DNA of 64,000 nt from CAZTHK01 sp964613215 (GTDB taxonomy: Bacteria > Krumholzibacteriota > Krumholzibacteriia > Krumholzibacteriales > CAZTHK01). Every line of letters starts with the position of its first letter. The stretch's first letter is position 1. The translations under genes were made by a program, and so were the position numbers. The DNA is taken from assembly GCA_964613215.1 (NCBI GenBank), contig CAZTHK010000002.1:1-64000 (forward strand), in the 5' to 3' direction. Of the stretch, positions 1 to 9,230 are shown in pieces. A model generated the notes under the pieces. That model did no database searches. It saw nothing but the letters and a program-made list of their open reading frames with translations, and was not told the origin of the DNA.

Positions 1-516
1 CCAGATGAGGGAGGTCACTTCAATTTTCAACTAACTTTAGGACACATTCCATTCATAATGATAAGTGGGCATTACTCTATCCTTTCAGCAAACCAGCTAT
101 GGTTTTGATATTGCCGGTAATATCCGGGGATTACAGTCCCCTTTCCATTCTTCTTATTCCTCCAATCCCGGATGAATTATCAAACTATTACCGGTGGTAT
201 AAAAAATCAAGTGTTTGTTTCCATCATTTATGGGTTATATCTGATTGTTTTCTCAAGGCAATTTAACAAGAACATGGGCGTGATTTTTCATTGATTTTTT
301 ATACCTTTTCTGGAAATTATTCAACGGATTTTCCACGAAAATATTTCATAAAGCATTCGAGTTTGACTCCCTGGCTGAAATATTATAAAATGGAGAAAAG
401 CAATTATCTGTTTTTGTTCTTATTAATCTGTGGATTCCACCGAGCCACAAAAAGGATACAAGCCTCTGATTATTCTAAAAGTATTTCTATATCTTGATAA
501 GTCTAATAACCAGCAG
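1..516. other. Left-edge non-coding stretch
   Basis: I see no convincing gene in this AT-rich stretch. The only open frame of note, 68 codons from position 291, has no ribosome binding site and resembles no family I know. The far left edge may carry the end of a neighbouring element, but too little is visible to say so. Confidence 0.4.
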
Positions 517-636
517 GGCGGAGTTTCACTGGCTTGTGCGTGGGTGAATGTAAACTCCGCCGGGATGGGCGGCGAGCGAAGCTCGTATTTTAATTAAGTG
601 CCATGGGCTTGCCCATGGTTATCTACCCTTTAAGGG
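517..636. repeat. Cluster of four inverted repeats upstream of cysQ
   Basis: Four inverted repeats follow one another. GGCGGAGTTT (517-526) pairs with AAACTCCGCC (552-561). CGAGC (573-577) pairs with GCTCG (581-585). CCATGGGC (601-608) pairs with GCCCATGG (611-618). CCCTT (626-630) pairs with AAGGG (632-636). Such clustered hairpins could be a REP-like repeat or a remnant of an IS200/RAYT-type element, or could fold as the cysQ leader RNA. The pairing is seen directly; the identity is not known. Confidence 0.5.
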
Positions 637-670
637 AGGGCTTTAACCGGAAAAATGCAGGAGTAGGATA

Positions 671-1444
671 ATGGTTTTGCCGGAAGAAAACATAAACAGC
701 CTGGTCGATATATCCCTGGAAGCGGGGGAGAAGGTGATGGAAATTTATGGATACGATGATTTCCAGGTGGATCAGAAAGAGGATGCCAGTCCTCTCACCA
801 TAGCGGATACAGAATCACACCGGATAATAAAGCAACGGCTGGAAGAGAAATATCCCGGTATTCCCGTCCTGTCGGAGGAGGGCAAGGATATACCCTACCG
901 GCAGAGGAAAAAATGGGATCTTTTCTGGCTGGTTGATCCCCTCGACGGCACCAGGGAATTTATCAGGCGAAACGGGGAATTCACCATAAATATTGCGCTT
1001 ATACGCGATAACAGGCCGGTGGCAGGTATAATCTTTGCGCCCGTTCTGGGTAGCTGTTACTATTCGATTCAATCGGAGGGGGCCTTTAAAATATTGGAGG
1101 GGGGAGAGCCCGAAAGGATAAAGGTTAATACCGATACCGCGAATGGGATGATAGCGGTAAAGAGCCGGTCACATTCATCGGAAGAGGAGAAGAGGGTGCT
1201 CTCAGGCTATAACATCAAAGATTCCATATCGGTGGGAAGTTCTCTCAAGTTCTGTATGGTAGCCGAAGGAAAGGCGCATCTGTATTACCGGCATGGTCCT
1301 ACATGGGAGTGGGACACTGCAGCCGGCCATGCCATTGCAGAGCAGGCCGGTGCTTCGGTTTCGGGCTTAAGCTATAACAAGAAGATTATAAAGAACAGTT
1401 CCTTCCTGGTTACTTCGGTTGAACAGAGTGAACTTCAGGGGTAG
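671..1444 (+). CDS. cysQ: CysQ-like 3'(2'),5'-bisphosphate nucleotidase
   Basis: This is a member of the inositol-monophosphatase superfamily, full length at 257 residues. It carries the metal-binding signature DPLDGT near residue 92 with an upstream EEG, and the C-terminal WDTAAG motif. In the CysQ branch the enzyme hydrolyses 3'-phosphoadenosine 5'-phosphate (PAP), the inhibitory by-product of sulfotransferases. The start has a GGAG sequence 7 bases upstream. An APS kinase-like gene begins 24 bases downstream and a Sat-CysC fusion follows, so the three probably form a PAPS supply and clean-up operon. Other members of the superfamily act on inositol phosphates; the neighbours are the main reason to prefer PAP as substrate. 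Confidence 0.85.
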   Translation: MVLPEENINSLVDISLEAGEKVMEIYGYDDFQVDQKEDASPLTIADTESHRIIKQRLEEKYPGIPVLSEEGKDIPYRQRKKWDLFWLVDPLDGTREFIRRNGEFTINIALIRDNRPVAGIIFAPVLGSCYYSIQSEGAFKILEGGEPERIKVNTDTANGMIAVKSRSHSSEEEKRVLSGYNIKDSISVGSSLKFCMVAEGKAHLYYRHGPTWEWDTAAGHAIAEQAGASVSGLSYNKKIIKNSSFLVTSVEQSELQG

Positions 1445-1468
1445 CTGTAAAGTTAAATGAGAGATTAG

Positions 1469-2206
1469 ATGTACAAGGAATCGGGTTTCAGGTCCGTAGT
1501 TAAAACAATATCCTGGCGTTTTCTGGCCACCCTTACCACCTTCAGCCTGGTCTGGATATTTACCGGTAAGATCGATACCGCACTTACCGTAGGGGGGCTG
1601 GAAGTGATAATAAAGATGATTATATATTTTCTGCATGAGAGGGGCTGGGACCGGGTGAACTGGGGAAGGAGGGAGATCGAGCCCTTTGTGGTCTGGATCA
1701 CCGGGCTCTCCGGAGCGGGAAAGACCGAAGTAGCAAAGGTGGTTGTAGAGAAGCTTAATAAGATGAAACTGAACACCGATCATCTCGACGGTGAAACCAT
1801 CAGGCATCTCTTTCCCCGCACCGGCTTCACCAAACCGGAGGTGGATCAGCATATAAAGAGAGTAGGGCTGCTGGCCAGCCGGCTGGAGAAGAATGGCGTT
1901 TTCGTGGTGGCATCCTTTATCTCCCCCTATCGTGAATCCAGACAGTTCGTAAAAAGGCTTTGCAATAATTTCATCGAAGTTTATCTTTCAACACCCCTCG
2001 AAGTTTGTGAGAAGAGGGATTATAACAGGCTGTACAGCAGGGCCGGGAAGGGAGAGGTAAAGAACCTTCCAGGGGTGGATGTGGAATACGAGAGGCCGGA
2101 GAATCCCGATGTTGAGATAGACGTAAGCGAGGAAGGGGTAGAGAAGTCTGCCCACCAGCTTCTGAAGTATTTGAAATGTTCCATGTTAAGGAGAGGAGCA
2201 CAGTGA
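1469..2206 (+). CDS. DUF2061-APS kinase-like fusion protein
   Basis: Residues about 6-66 match DUF2061, a short hydrophobic domain with the typical YFLHERGWDRVNWG ending. The rest is an APS kinase fold with P-loop GLSGAGKT (79-86), LDGETIRH and SPYRE. The kinase half is divergent: the usual LDGDNVRHG is LDGETIRHL, and the usual DPKGLYKKA is DYNRLYSRA. It may be a membrane-tethered APS kinase or act on another adenylyl or sugar substrate. A complete APS kinase is encoded in the very next gene, so this copy is not simply needed for PAPS. Its stop overlaps the preferred GTG start of that gene, which indicates translational coupling. The DUF2061 assignment rests on pattern recognition. Confidence 0.75.
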   Translation: MYKESGFRSVVKTISWRFLATLTTFSLVWIFTGKIDTALTVGGLEVIIKMIIYFLHERGWDRVNWGRREIEPFVVWITGLSGAGKTEVAKVVVEKLNKMKLNTDHLDGETIRHLFPRTGFTKPEVDQHIKRVGLLASRLEKNGVFVVASFISPYRESRQFVKRLCNNFIEVYLSTPLEVCEKRDYNRLYSRAGKGEVKNLPGVDVEYERPENPDVEIDVSEEGVEKSAHQLLKYLKCSMLRRGAQ

Positions 2207-4080
2207 AGAAAGAAGTATCATTACCACCGCATGGCGGTAAAGGACTGGTTAACCGGATAGTACCCGAAATGGAAAGAGATAGAATCCTGGCTGACTGCGG
2301 AGATGGAGTTTACCGGATCAGTGACCCCGATCTCTCTGTATTCTACCGTATAGCGGATGGCGCTCTTTCTCCTCTGGAAGGTCCCATGGATTCAGAAACG
2401 TTCCATCAAGTTCTTGACCGGGAAGTGATCCTCTCAGGCGGCAGGGAGTATGCCTGGACCATACCTGTTTCCTTTCCGGTTTCTGAGCAGAAGGCTTCTA
2501 AGCTCGAGGTGGGGGAGAGGGTCTCTGTAGTCGACTCCAATGAAAAGGTCATCGGGGTGATGGAGATATCCGATATCTTTCCCTTCGACAAGAAGAAATA
2601 TAACCAGAGTGTATACGGAACCGGCCGGGATGACCATCCCGGCGCCAGGATATTCAACCGGGATCCCAGAGATTATCTCCTGGGTGGCAGGATATGGGCT
2701 TTTCAGCAGAGGTTCGATCCGGAGTTCAGCCGGTACATGCTGAGTCCGGAGGAATCCCGGAATCTCTTCCAGCTGAGGGGCTGGGAAAGAGTGGTGGCAT
2801 TTCAGACCAGGAATGCCCTCCACCGGGCCCATGAGTACGCCCTGCTGTATGCGGTGGAGAGATTGACCCGGGAGGGATACTTTACCGGGGCGGTACTCAA
2901 TCCCCTGATCGGTGCAACCAAGTCGGATGATGTGCCGGCCGATGTCCGGATGAGAACCTATGAGGCTCTGCTTGAAGCGGGGGTATTCGGAGAGGGTGAC
3001 AGGGATGAGGAGCTTTGGGGTTCGAAGGATTACCATTTTACCGATCAGCTGGTAATGATCGGGCTGGATATGAAGATGTTCTATGCCGGCCCCAGGGAGG
3101 CGGTGATGCACTCCATATACCGGCAGAACTACGGGTTTACTGATATAGTGATAGGAAGGAAGCACGCCGATGCTCCCTTCGACGACGGCGAAGCTATCTG
3201 GGGTGATTTCGATGCCCATCACAAGTTCGATGATCTGAACGGCGAACTTCACATCTCTCCGGCCAAGGTGGGTTTTGCCGCATACTTCGAGGAGATAGAG
3301 AGGGTGGGATTGATCCAGGAGTACAAGCCAAAGGGATATACCACCGTATTTATCTCCGGCAAGGAGGTAAGGAGGAAGCTCAAGAAGGGAGAGCCGGTGG
3401 ATGAGCGGATCATGAGAAAGCCGGTGGCGGATATTTTGATGGATTACTATACCGGAGAATCTGATGAGGATGCTGATAAGCAGAAGAGCTCAAACGTCAC
3501 CTGGCACGATACCGGTATATCCAAGTCGGACCGGGAGAAGGCCAGCGGGCACAGGGGTGTGGTTATATGGCTTACCGGCCTTTCCGGATGCGGCAAATCA
3601 ACCGTGGCTACGGCACTCCAGAGAGAGCTCTTTGATACCGGCCACCATGTTTATATCCTGGATGGTGACAATGTGCGCCATGGTCTCAACGGTGATCTGG
3701 GATTCTCCCCGGAGGACCGGGAGGAAAACATCAGGCGTATCGGGGAAGTGGCCCATCTGTTTGCAGATGCCGGCGTAATTACCATAACCTCATTCATATC
3801 TCCCTATATCAAGGACCGGGATCGAGCCAGGGAGCTCAACCCGGCGGGTGACTTCATAGAGGTTTATGTGAAGGCTCCCCTGGAGGTATGCGAGGAGAGG
3901 GATCCCAAGGGGCTTTACCAGAAGGCCCGGGAAGGGGTTATCAAGGAGTTTACCGGTATATCAGCGCCATATGAGGAACCCCCCAATCCCGAGATCGTGA
4001 TCGAAACCGATAAGATGCCGGTGGAGGAGTGCGCTGGTGCCATAATGAATTATCTCAGGGATAACGGAATTCTCAAATAG
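2203..4080 (+). CDS. sat: Bifunctional sulfate adenylyltransferase/adenylylsulfate kinase
   Basis: The N-terminal part is an ATP sulfurylase of the homomeric Sat type, with QTRN (about 201-204) and HRAH (207-210). A linker near residues 420-450 leads to an APS kinase domain with P-loop GLSGCGKS (about 459-466) and canonical DGDNVRHGLN and SPY motifs. Together they convert sulfate and ATP to PAPS. I chose GTG at 2203, which overlaps the previous stop (GTGA) and follows AAGGAGAGG at good spacing. The ATG at 2176 would add nine residues and lacks a ribosome binding site. No PAPS reductase or sulfite reductase is nearby, while two sulfotransferases lie downstream in the locus, so PAPS is probably for sulfation. 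Confidence 0.93.
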   Translation: MKKEVSLPPHGGKGLVNRIVPEMERDRILADCGDGVYRISDPDLSVFYRIADGALSPLEGPMDSETFHQVLDREVILSGGREYAWTIPVSFPVSEQKASKLEVGERVSVVDSNEKVIGVMEISDIFPFDKKKYNQSVYGTGRDDHPGARIFNRDPRDYLLGGRIWAFQQRFDPEFSRYMLSPEESRNLFQLRGWERVVAFQTRNALHRAHEYALLYAVERLTREGYFTGAVLNPLIGATKSDDVPADVRMRTYEALLEAGVFGEGDRDEELWGSKDYHFTDQLVMIGLDMKMFYAGPREAVMHSIYRQNYGFTDIVIGRKHADAPFDDGEAIWGDFDAHHKFDDLNGELHISPAKVGFAAYFEEIERVGLIQEYKPKGYTTVFISGKEVRRKLKKGEPVDERIMRKPVADILMDYYTGESDEDADKQKSSNVTWHDTGISKSDREKASGHRGVVIWLTGLSGCGKSTVATALQRELFDTGHHVYILDGDNVRHGLNGDLGFSPEDREENIRRIGEVAHLFADAGVITITSFISPYIKDRDRARELNPAGDFIEVYVKAPLEVCEERDPKGLYQKAREGVIKEFTGISAPYEEPPNPEIVIETDKMPVEECAGAIMNYLRDNGILK

Positions 4081-4105
4081 AGGGAGAAGGAAGAAGGGAA
4101 GCTGT

Positions 4106-5029
4106 TTATAGAGGCTGGAATATCTCCTGTTCCAGTTCAAGATAGATTCCGGACTTCTGGTACACCTTCTCTCTTACCATCTCTATAAGACGGATAATGT
4201 CACCGGAGGTGGCATTGCCCGTGTTTATTATGAAGTTGCAGTGTTTTTCACTTACCCTTGCGCTGCCCACGCTCAGCCCGCTGCATCCCGCCTCCTGGAT
4301 TAATCTGCCGGCATGACTGCCCTTCGGATTCTTGAACACGCTGCCTGCACTGGGTAATTCCAGGGGATATAGTTCTCCCCGTTTTTTCCATATCCTGTCG
4401 ATCTGTTTAATAGTTCTGTCCCGGTTCACTTCTACCAGACGGAATTCTGCCTTTAAGATGATCCAGTTGTTACATTTGAAGATACTGGTACGGTATCCTG
4501 CAGAGAGGTCTTCTCCACTCAGCCGGATTCTCTTGCCGGAAGGGGTAAGGGCTTCGACACTTATTATAACGGAAGCGGTGTCACCTTTTGCAGTTCCCGC
4601 ATTCATGAATATCGCTCCGCCAACCGTTCCGGGGATTCCGGCCAGGTGATTCAGGCCTCCCAGTCCCCTACCGGCCGCCTCCCTGATTAGAGCATCCAGA
4701 GGCACTCCAGCTTCCGCTTCCACCGAGTTATCGCCTGAAAAAGAAATGTCAGCCCGGGAACTTTCAGTTTTGAGTACTATTCCTCCGGTTCCTTCTCCTG
4801 GAGCGATCAGGTTGGTTGCGGCGCCAATTATCTTGAGTGGAAGGCCCTCCTGTGAGGCGAAGCGGTAGATCCATTCTGCATCTGCAGAGCTGGCAGCACA
4901 TACCAGCAGCTCCGCCTCCCCGCCGGTCCGGTAGGAAGTGTGATTTTTCAATGGTTCTCCGGGGAGGACCCTGTCGCTGATATTATTTCGGATATAATTG
5001 ATAATTTCCCGGTTCAATCTTCGGTTCAA
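4106..5029 (-). CDS. murB: UDP-N-acetylenolpyruvoylglucosamine reductase MurB
   Basis: This 307-residue protein matches MurB, the cytoplasmic FAD/NADPH enzyme that makes UDP-MurNAc for peptidoglycan. Visible features are the N-terminal NHTSYRTGGEAELLV, the FAD-binding GGLNHLAGIPGTVGGA region, the YRTSIF segment, the GSVFKNP segment with the catalytic serine, and a C-terminal ISLEA/LELEQEI region. It is the last gene of a right-to-left run starting with a flippase at 9230 and is 15 bases from the deacetylase gene. MurB is normally found in the division/cell-wall cluster, so its place in a surface-polysaccharide operon is unusual. It may be the only copy or a second one. Confidence 0.93.
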   Translation of the reverse strand: MNRRLNREIINYIRNNISDRVLPGEPLKNHTSYRTGGEAELLVCAASSADAEWIYRFASQEGLPLKIIGAATNLIAPGEGTGGIVLKTESSRADISFSGDNSVEAEAGVPLDALIREAAGRGLGGLNHLAGIPGTVGGAIFMNAGTAKGDTASVIISVEALTPSGKRIRLSGEDLSAGYRTSIFKCNNWIILKAEFRLVEVNRDRTIKQIDRIWKKRGELYPLELPSAGSVFKNPKGSHAGRLIQEAGCSGLSVGSARVSEKHCNFIINTGNATSGDIIRLIEMVREKVYQKSGIYLELEQEIFQPL

Positions 5030-5044
5030 TATCTGCTCCCTTTT

Positions 5045-6208
5045 TCAGCGGAGTAGCTTCATGATTCTTCTGAGATCATACCATGATCGAGATAGTCCAT
5101 ACCCATTCCTGCTCCTGAGGTAGTATATGAAATCCTCGGCGGTGGGGTAGCCCAGATCCTTCCCCTTGATTCTTACTCTGGGAAGGTTGCCAATCCTCTC
5201 AATCATCCCCTCCATCCGGGTGTACCTGTTGTTCCCCTTCCACTTGGAGGGAACGGTGAAGTATCGATAGCCCATCTCCCTTGCCCTGTTCACCACTCTC
5301 TCATTAACTCCCCCTCCCGGCCAGCATATGCCGTTGATTTCATGCCCCAGCCCTTCTTCCAGTATTCTCTTGGATTCAGATAATTCGTGGGAAACCCTCT
5401 CCATATACTCCTCTCCAGTTTCGTATCTCCCCACTACTCCGTGTTTCTCCCTGAAATCATCCACCACAGTCATGAACTCATCTATCCAGCCATTATTATT
5501 ATAGAAATTATAGTCTTTACTTTCTGCCAGTTCTATGAGTACTTGGTTGAGCTTTTGTTCATCAGGATAATATCTAACCGTTTCCAGAGACTTGCCATGC
5601 TGGTAAATGGGAGTTCCATAGGGTATCTTCTTTTCCAGTTCAACGGCCTCGGTGAGATAGAAGGGTTTCCGTTCCGGGAAACGGTTCCATATCATCCATA
5701 CAGGGCCTGTGTATTCAGTTATCGATCCGGGGTGCCAGAAACCCACAATCTCCGGTCCATTTATATACCAGGTGTGAGTCAGGGCGTGAGACTGTATCTC
5801 CACCAGACCGGATGATTCCATCTCTCTCATTTCACCGAAGCTGAGGAATCCTGCACAGCAGCCTTCAGGTTGATGCTTCCTCTGGAAGATTTCCTTATGG
5901 TCCCTTACTATTTCCCTCGGATCTATGAACTCTGCCGAAACGAATATGGTAGCTTTGAGATTGAGTTTCTCCAGAAGTGGAAAGATGTGCACCCAGTTGT
6001 CCAGATAGCCATCGTCAAAAGTCAGATGGATAAGGTTATCTCTCTTATTTCCCACTTTCCGGGCTGCTTCCTCCATAGAGAGGGTGCAGTATCCTTCCTG
6101 GTGGATAACCTCGAGTTTTTCCCGGGCTATATCCAGCGGATCCGATATTGGCGAGAAGGCCCAGTCGAAACTGTTAAGGCCTGCTGAATGAAACATTACT
6201 GAGATCAT
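5045..6208 (-). CDS. Polysaccharide deacetylase family protein
   Basis: This 387-residue protein has a NodB-type domain. The metal-site motif LTFDDGY is near residue 62, followed by a beta strand and KATIFV. The second motif, SHALTHT, gives the histidine ligands. A late CWPGGG segment matches the end of the barrel. Enzymes of this family remove N- or O-acetyl groups from glycans. No signal peptide is evident, so a cytoplasmic or membrane-associated role on a lipid-linked precursor is possible. It lies 38 bases downstream of the PaaK-like gene and 15 bases upstream of murB in the same direction. The substrate is unknown. Confidence 0.82.
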   Translation of the reverse strand: MISVMFHSAGLNSFDWAFSPISDPLDIAREKLEVIHQEGYCTLSMEEAARKVGNKRDNLIHLTFDDGYLDNWVHIFPLLEKLNLKATIFVSAEFIDPREIVRDHKEIFQRKHQPEGCCAGFLSFGEMREMESSGLVEIQSHALTHTWYINGPEIVGFWHPGSITEYTGPVWMIWNRFPERKPFYLTEAVELEKKIPYGTPIYQHGKSLETVRYYPDEQKLNQVLIELAESKDYNFYNNNGWIDEFMTVVDDFREKHGVVGRYETGEEYMERVSHELSESKRILEEGLGHEINGICWPGGGVNERVVNRAREMGYRYFTVPSKWKGNNRYTRMEGMIERIGNLPRVRIKGKDLGYPTAEDFIYYLRSRNGYGLSRSWYDLRRIMKLLR

Positions 6209-6246
6209 GAAATCAGTTCTCCGTGGTTTCGAATGTTACTCCAGGG

Positions 6247-7569
6247 CTAAACATCATTCAGGAAGGGAGACACTCGCGAAATTATATACCTGTGTTTTCC
6301 CGATTCGGTGGGGGGGATTTCGTCTACCAGTTCGATATTAACAGACATCTCCTCTCCACATTTTTCTCTTATCCTTCTAACTAATTCTGATTTTTCAATC
6401 TCTCCGAATCCGGGACCAGGTATCATATTGAATATTATTTCTCTTCTATTTTCCTGAACAACCTGATACTGTTCAATTCCATCAATACCCTTGATAATCC
6501 ATAAGGATCCAACGATTCTATTTCCATTGGCTCCCACTATGACATCCCATATTCTTCCCTTAACCTTTTCTAGAAGTGGCAGATTTCTGCCGCAGGGACA
6601 ACTCCTTTCTGATAATACTCCTATATCGCCTATCTTATAACGAATAAAGGGGAAAGCATAATTATTAAGTTCCGTAATGACTATTTCCCCGGTTTCGCCG
6701 GGCTTACAATGTTTTCCGTTTTCATCTATAACCTCCAGAACTACATGTTCTGTGAATATATGAAATCCGTTTCTTTCCCCGCATTCATGAGCGATGGCAC
6801 CAACCTCCCTGCAGCCGTAACGATCCAGCACCTTGCAACCGAATACGGATTGGATGTTTTCTCTCTGGTCTCTTCCAAGGGTCTCCCCAGAACTTATTAT
6901 GCCAGCCGGTGTGTGAACCTCGAGTTTATTCCTTCTTATGAATTTTGAAAAGAGAGCAAGTGCCGATGAATATCCCGTGATTAGAACGGGCCGGTACCGA
7001 TTAATAATTTTAAGATATTTGATCATATCCTCTTCAGTCATATCGTATGATGACAAAATTATTTTGCGGTGTATCAGCATTCTTTTAAGCTTTTCGTAGA
7101 AACCTCTAGACATGGACAGGTCATAGTGGGCTCCCCACAGCTGTACCTGCTTATCACCCGGTTCCCAGCCGGTCCATAGATTGCCCCTCAGTGCAAATCC
7201 TCCTAGAGCGGCATTGCTGTCACTGTAGAATAGCAGCTTTTCTCCGGTAGAACCGCCGGTTGAATTGGAGATAAATCTCTCTGGAGTAAGATTCTCCGAT
7301 CTGATATGGTTTAGATTCTCCCGTATTTTCTTCTTGGTCAGAAGAGGAATCCTCTCCATGTCCTCCATTGATTCTATGCTGAGACCCTCCAGACTGTCCC
7401 TGTAGTAGGGAACATTGCTCCGGGCATGTTCTATAAGTTTGAGCAATTTTTTCTCCTGCTGCTTTCTCAGCTCTTTCAGTGGCCGGTATTGGTTTATGTT
7501 AAGCTCCTCCAATAAATTCACGCGTGAGGGGCGGGTAAGCTTGAGAAGTAATCTGGATAAGTGCTTCAC
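6247..7569 (-). CDS. PaaK/CapK-like adenylate-forming enzyme
   Basis: This protein of 440 residues belongs to the ANL (acyl-CoA ligase-like) superfamily, in the branch related to phenylacetate-CoA ligase and capsule protein CapK. The ATP-binding loop is STGGSTGEKL, and RYGCREVGA and YKIGDIG follow in the usual order. There is a cysteine-rich CPCGRNLP segment, often seen in this branch. Genes of this type are common in capsule and exopolysaccharide loci, where they may activate an acid for transfer to a sugar, but the substrate is generally not known. It lies between the flippase and the deacetylase in a right-to-left operon. Confidence 0.85.
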   Translation of the reverse strand: MKHLSRLLLKLTRPSRVNLLEELNINQYRPLKELRKQQEKKLLKLIEHARSNVPYYRDSLEGLSIESMEDMERIPLLTKKKIRENLNHIRSENLTPERFISNSTGGSTGEKLLFYSDSNAALGGFALRGNLWTGWEPGDKQVQLWGAHYDLSMSRGFYEKLKRMLIHRKIILSSYDMTEEDMIKYLKIINRYRPVLITGYSSALALFSKFIRRNKLEVHTPAGIISSGETLGRDQRENIQSVFGCKVLDRYGCREVGAIAHECGERNGFHIFTEHVVLEVIDENGKHCKPGETGEIVITELNNYAFPFIRYKIGDIGVLSERSCPCGRNLPLLEKVKGRIWDVIVGANGNRIVGSLWIIKGIDGIEQYQVVQENRREIIFNMIPGPGFGEIEKSELVRRIREKCGEEMSVNIELVDEIPPTESGKHRYIISRVSPFLNDV

Positions 7570-7640
7570 TACAACAAATCCCTCTGGGTATTATATCTTG
7601 TACACTGGTAGCCTTGGATTAACAGTAAATTTCTTTTAGT

Positions 7641-9230
7641 CTAAATATACTTCTTTATAAAATCAAGTCGCATGCCCAGTTTCCTTTCGATAGCTTCCAT
7701 CACTACCAGGTCGTTTTGATCGATGCCCCTGCTGACCAATACCAGGAGCAGATATATCACTCCCAGAATGATCCCCGATGCCATCATAGTCATCCGCCAG
7801 GAAAAAGGTGAGTAACTCTTCAGTATGAATACCACGATCGCAGATAGTGCACCGGAGGTCAGAATATAGAGGTAATTCCTCTTGTATGGATGTATGCGCA
7901 ATTTTCGGTAGAGGAAAAAGAGGAAAACACTGTTTCTAATCAGATATGAAGCTCCTGTAGCGGCAGCAGCTCCTATTATACCGTAGGCAGGTATCATTAT
8001 TATGTTGAGTGTTATATTTGACATGGCGGCAATGACCTCACCGGCCAGATTGAGTTTGGTGTAACCTCCCCCCACCAGTACATTTCCGGTCGTGCCCAGA
8101 AGAATATTCATGGAAATACCTATCGATAGTATGGTGAGCGCTTGATATCCATGGGAATATGACGAACCGTAAAGGAGCCTGAGAATATCCGAGGGAAACA
8201 GCAGGATGAACAGTAGGAGGGGTAAGACAGTAAGAACCATCCATTTGGAGGTGGATTTATAGAGGGACTCCAGCCCCTCCATGTTTTTATTAGCGAAGAA
8301 TTCCGAAACTACAGGCAGGAATATATAACTGAAAGCAGCTCCCATGAAGGTTAAAAGCTGGGCTATTACCAGGGCGGGGGTATAGATTCCAACATCTGTG
8401 GAAGTAAGAAAATATCCCAGCAGCATGGTATCTGTTTTCGATACAAACAGGAAGGTAAAACCTGTCAGCGCCAGTGGCCACGTAAAGGAGAGGAGTTCTC
8501 TGGCTACCGGATTTCTGCTGTATCTGCGGTAATCTGGGAATATTCTGTATCTCACCAGCCATATCGATACCAGCACGGTAACCAGGGCACTGGCGATGAA
8601 TGCAAAGATGGCACCCCAGAGTCTGTAACTGGTAGTCAGAAAAATAAGAAAAATAGCAATTTTTATAACCCTGACTCCGATCTTGAATATCAGGGCATCG
8701 TATTTTGCCTCCTTGAAACCCCTTATAACTCCAGCCATTATCCTCTGAATTGCTATAACTGGAATTCCGATTGCGAATATCTTGAATAATGGCTGCAATT
8801 CCGGGTCGTGGAATACCTTCGTGGAGATTTGTCCGGAAAGTACAAAGAGTGCTACAGCAACTGCCAGGCTGATGAAGAATGTAAATACCAGACTGAAATC
8901 TATTACACTCTTTACAGTTTTGAAATTCTTTGACTTGAGGTTATAGGGGATAAACCGGGATAGGGATCCAAACAGGCCGAAGGTTGCCAGGGTGAAGGCT
9001 ATGGTTATTACCCCCAGTACAATATTGAACCGTCCATAATTCTCCGGGCCCAGGAACCTGCCCAGGAGAACGTTATTCACCATTCCCAGCAGGTGGCCTG
9101 CTATCATGCCGGCAAATACAATGGTTGCTGCCTTTGCAACAGTAGTTAATGATCTGTTCAGTGTTGATGATTGCATTTGACCAGTCCGTGTTGAAGTGCT
9201 GGTATTTTTGGCATATATAACTATTACCAC
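7641..9230 (-). CDS. Wzx-like polysaccharide flippase (MATE/MVF superfamily)
   Basis: This 529-residue integral membrane protein has the regular alternation of hydrophobic helices seen in Wzx/RfbX flippases, about 14 predicted. Typical early motifs are LLGRFLGPENYGRFN and a conserved FGLFGSLSRFIPYN region. The family flips undecaprenyl-diphosphate-linked repeat units to the periplasm. The frame opens with GTG at 9230; ATG at 9176 would remove 18 hydrophilic residues. Neither start has a strong ribosome binding site. It is the first gene of a right-to-left operon continuing to murB. With the O-antigen-ligase-like protein at 31464 it suggests Wzx-dependent assembly. Confidence 0.88.
   Translation of the reverse strand: MVIVIYAKNTSTSTRTGQMQSSTLNRSLTTVAKAATIVFAGMIAGHLLGMVNNVLLGRFLGPENYGRFNIVLGVITIAFTLATFGLFGSLSRFIPYNLKSKNFKTVKSVIDFSLVFTFFISLAVAVALFVLSGQISTKVFHDPELQPLFKIFAIGIPVIAIQRIMAGVIRGFKEAKYDALIFKIGVRVIKIAIFLIFLTTSYRLWGAIFAFIASALVTVLVSIWLVRYRIFPDYRRYSRNPVARELLSFTWPLALTGFTFLFVSKTDTMLLGYFLTSTDVGIYTPALVIAQLLTFMGAAFSYIFLPVVSEFFANKNMEGLESLYKSTSKWMVLTVLPLLLFILLFPSDILRLLYGSSYSHGYQALTILSIGISMNILLGTTGNVLVGGGYTKLNLAGEVIAAMSNITLNIIMIPAYGIIGAAAATGASYLIRNSVFLFFLYRKLRIHPYKRNYLYILTSGALSAIVVFILKSYSPFSWRMTMMASGIILGVIYLLLVLVSRGIDQNDLVVMEAIERKLGMRLDFIKKYI

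Noticed and set aside
1..60. Possible insertion-sequence end at the window edge
   Set aside because: The sequence is only suggestive; no transposase or matching inverted repeat is visible, so it was not called.
291..497. A 68-codon open frame near the left edge
   Set aside because: No ribosome binding site, no recognisable family and a composition typical of AT-rich non-coding DNA.
2434..3252. A 272-codon open frame antisense to the Sat domain
   Set aside because: The plus strand encodes a clear ATP sulfurylase; the antisense frame has no family resemblance.
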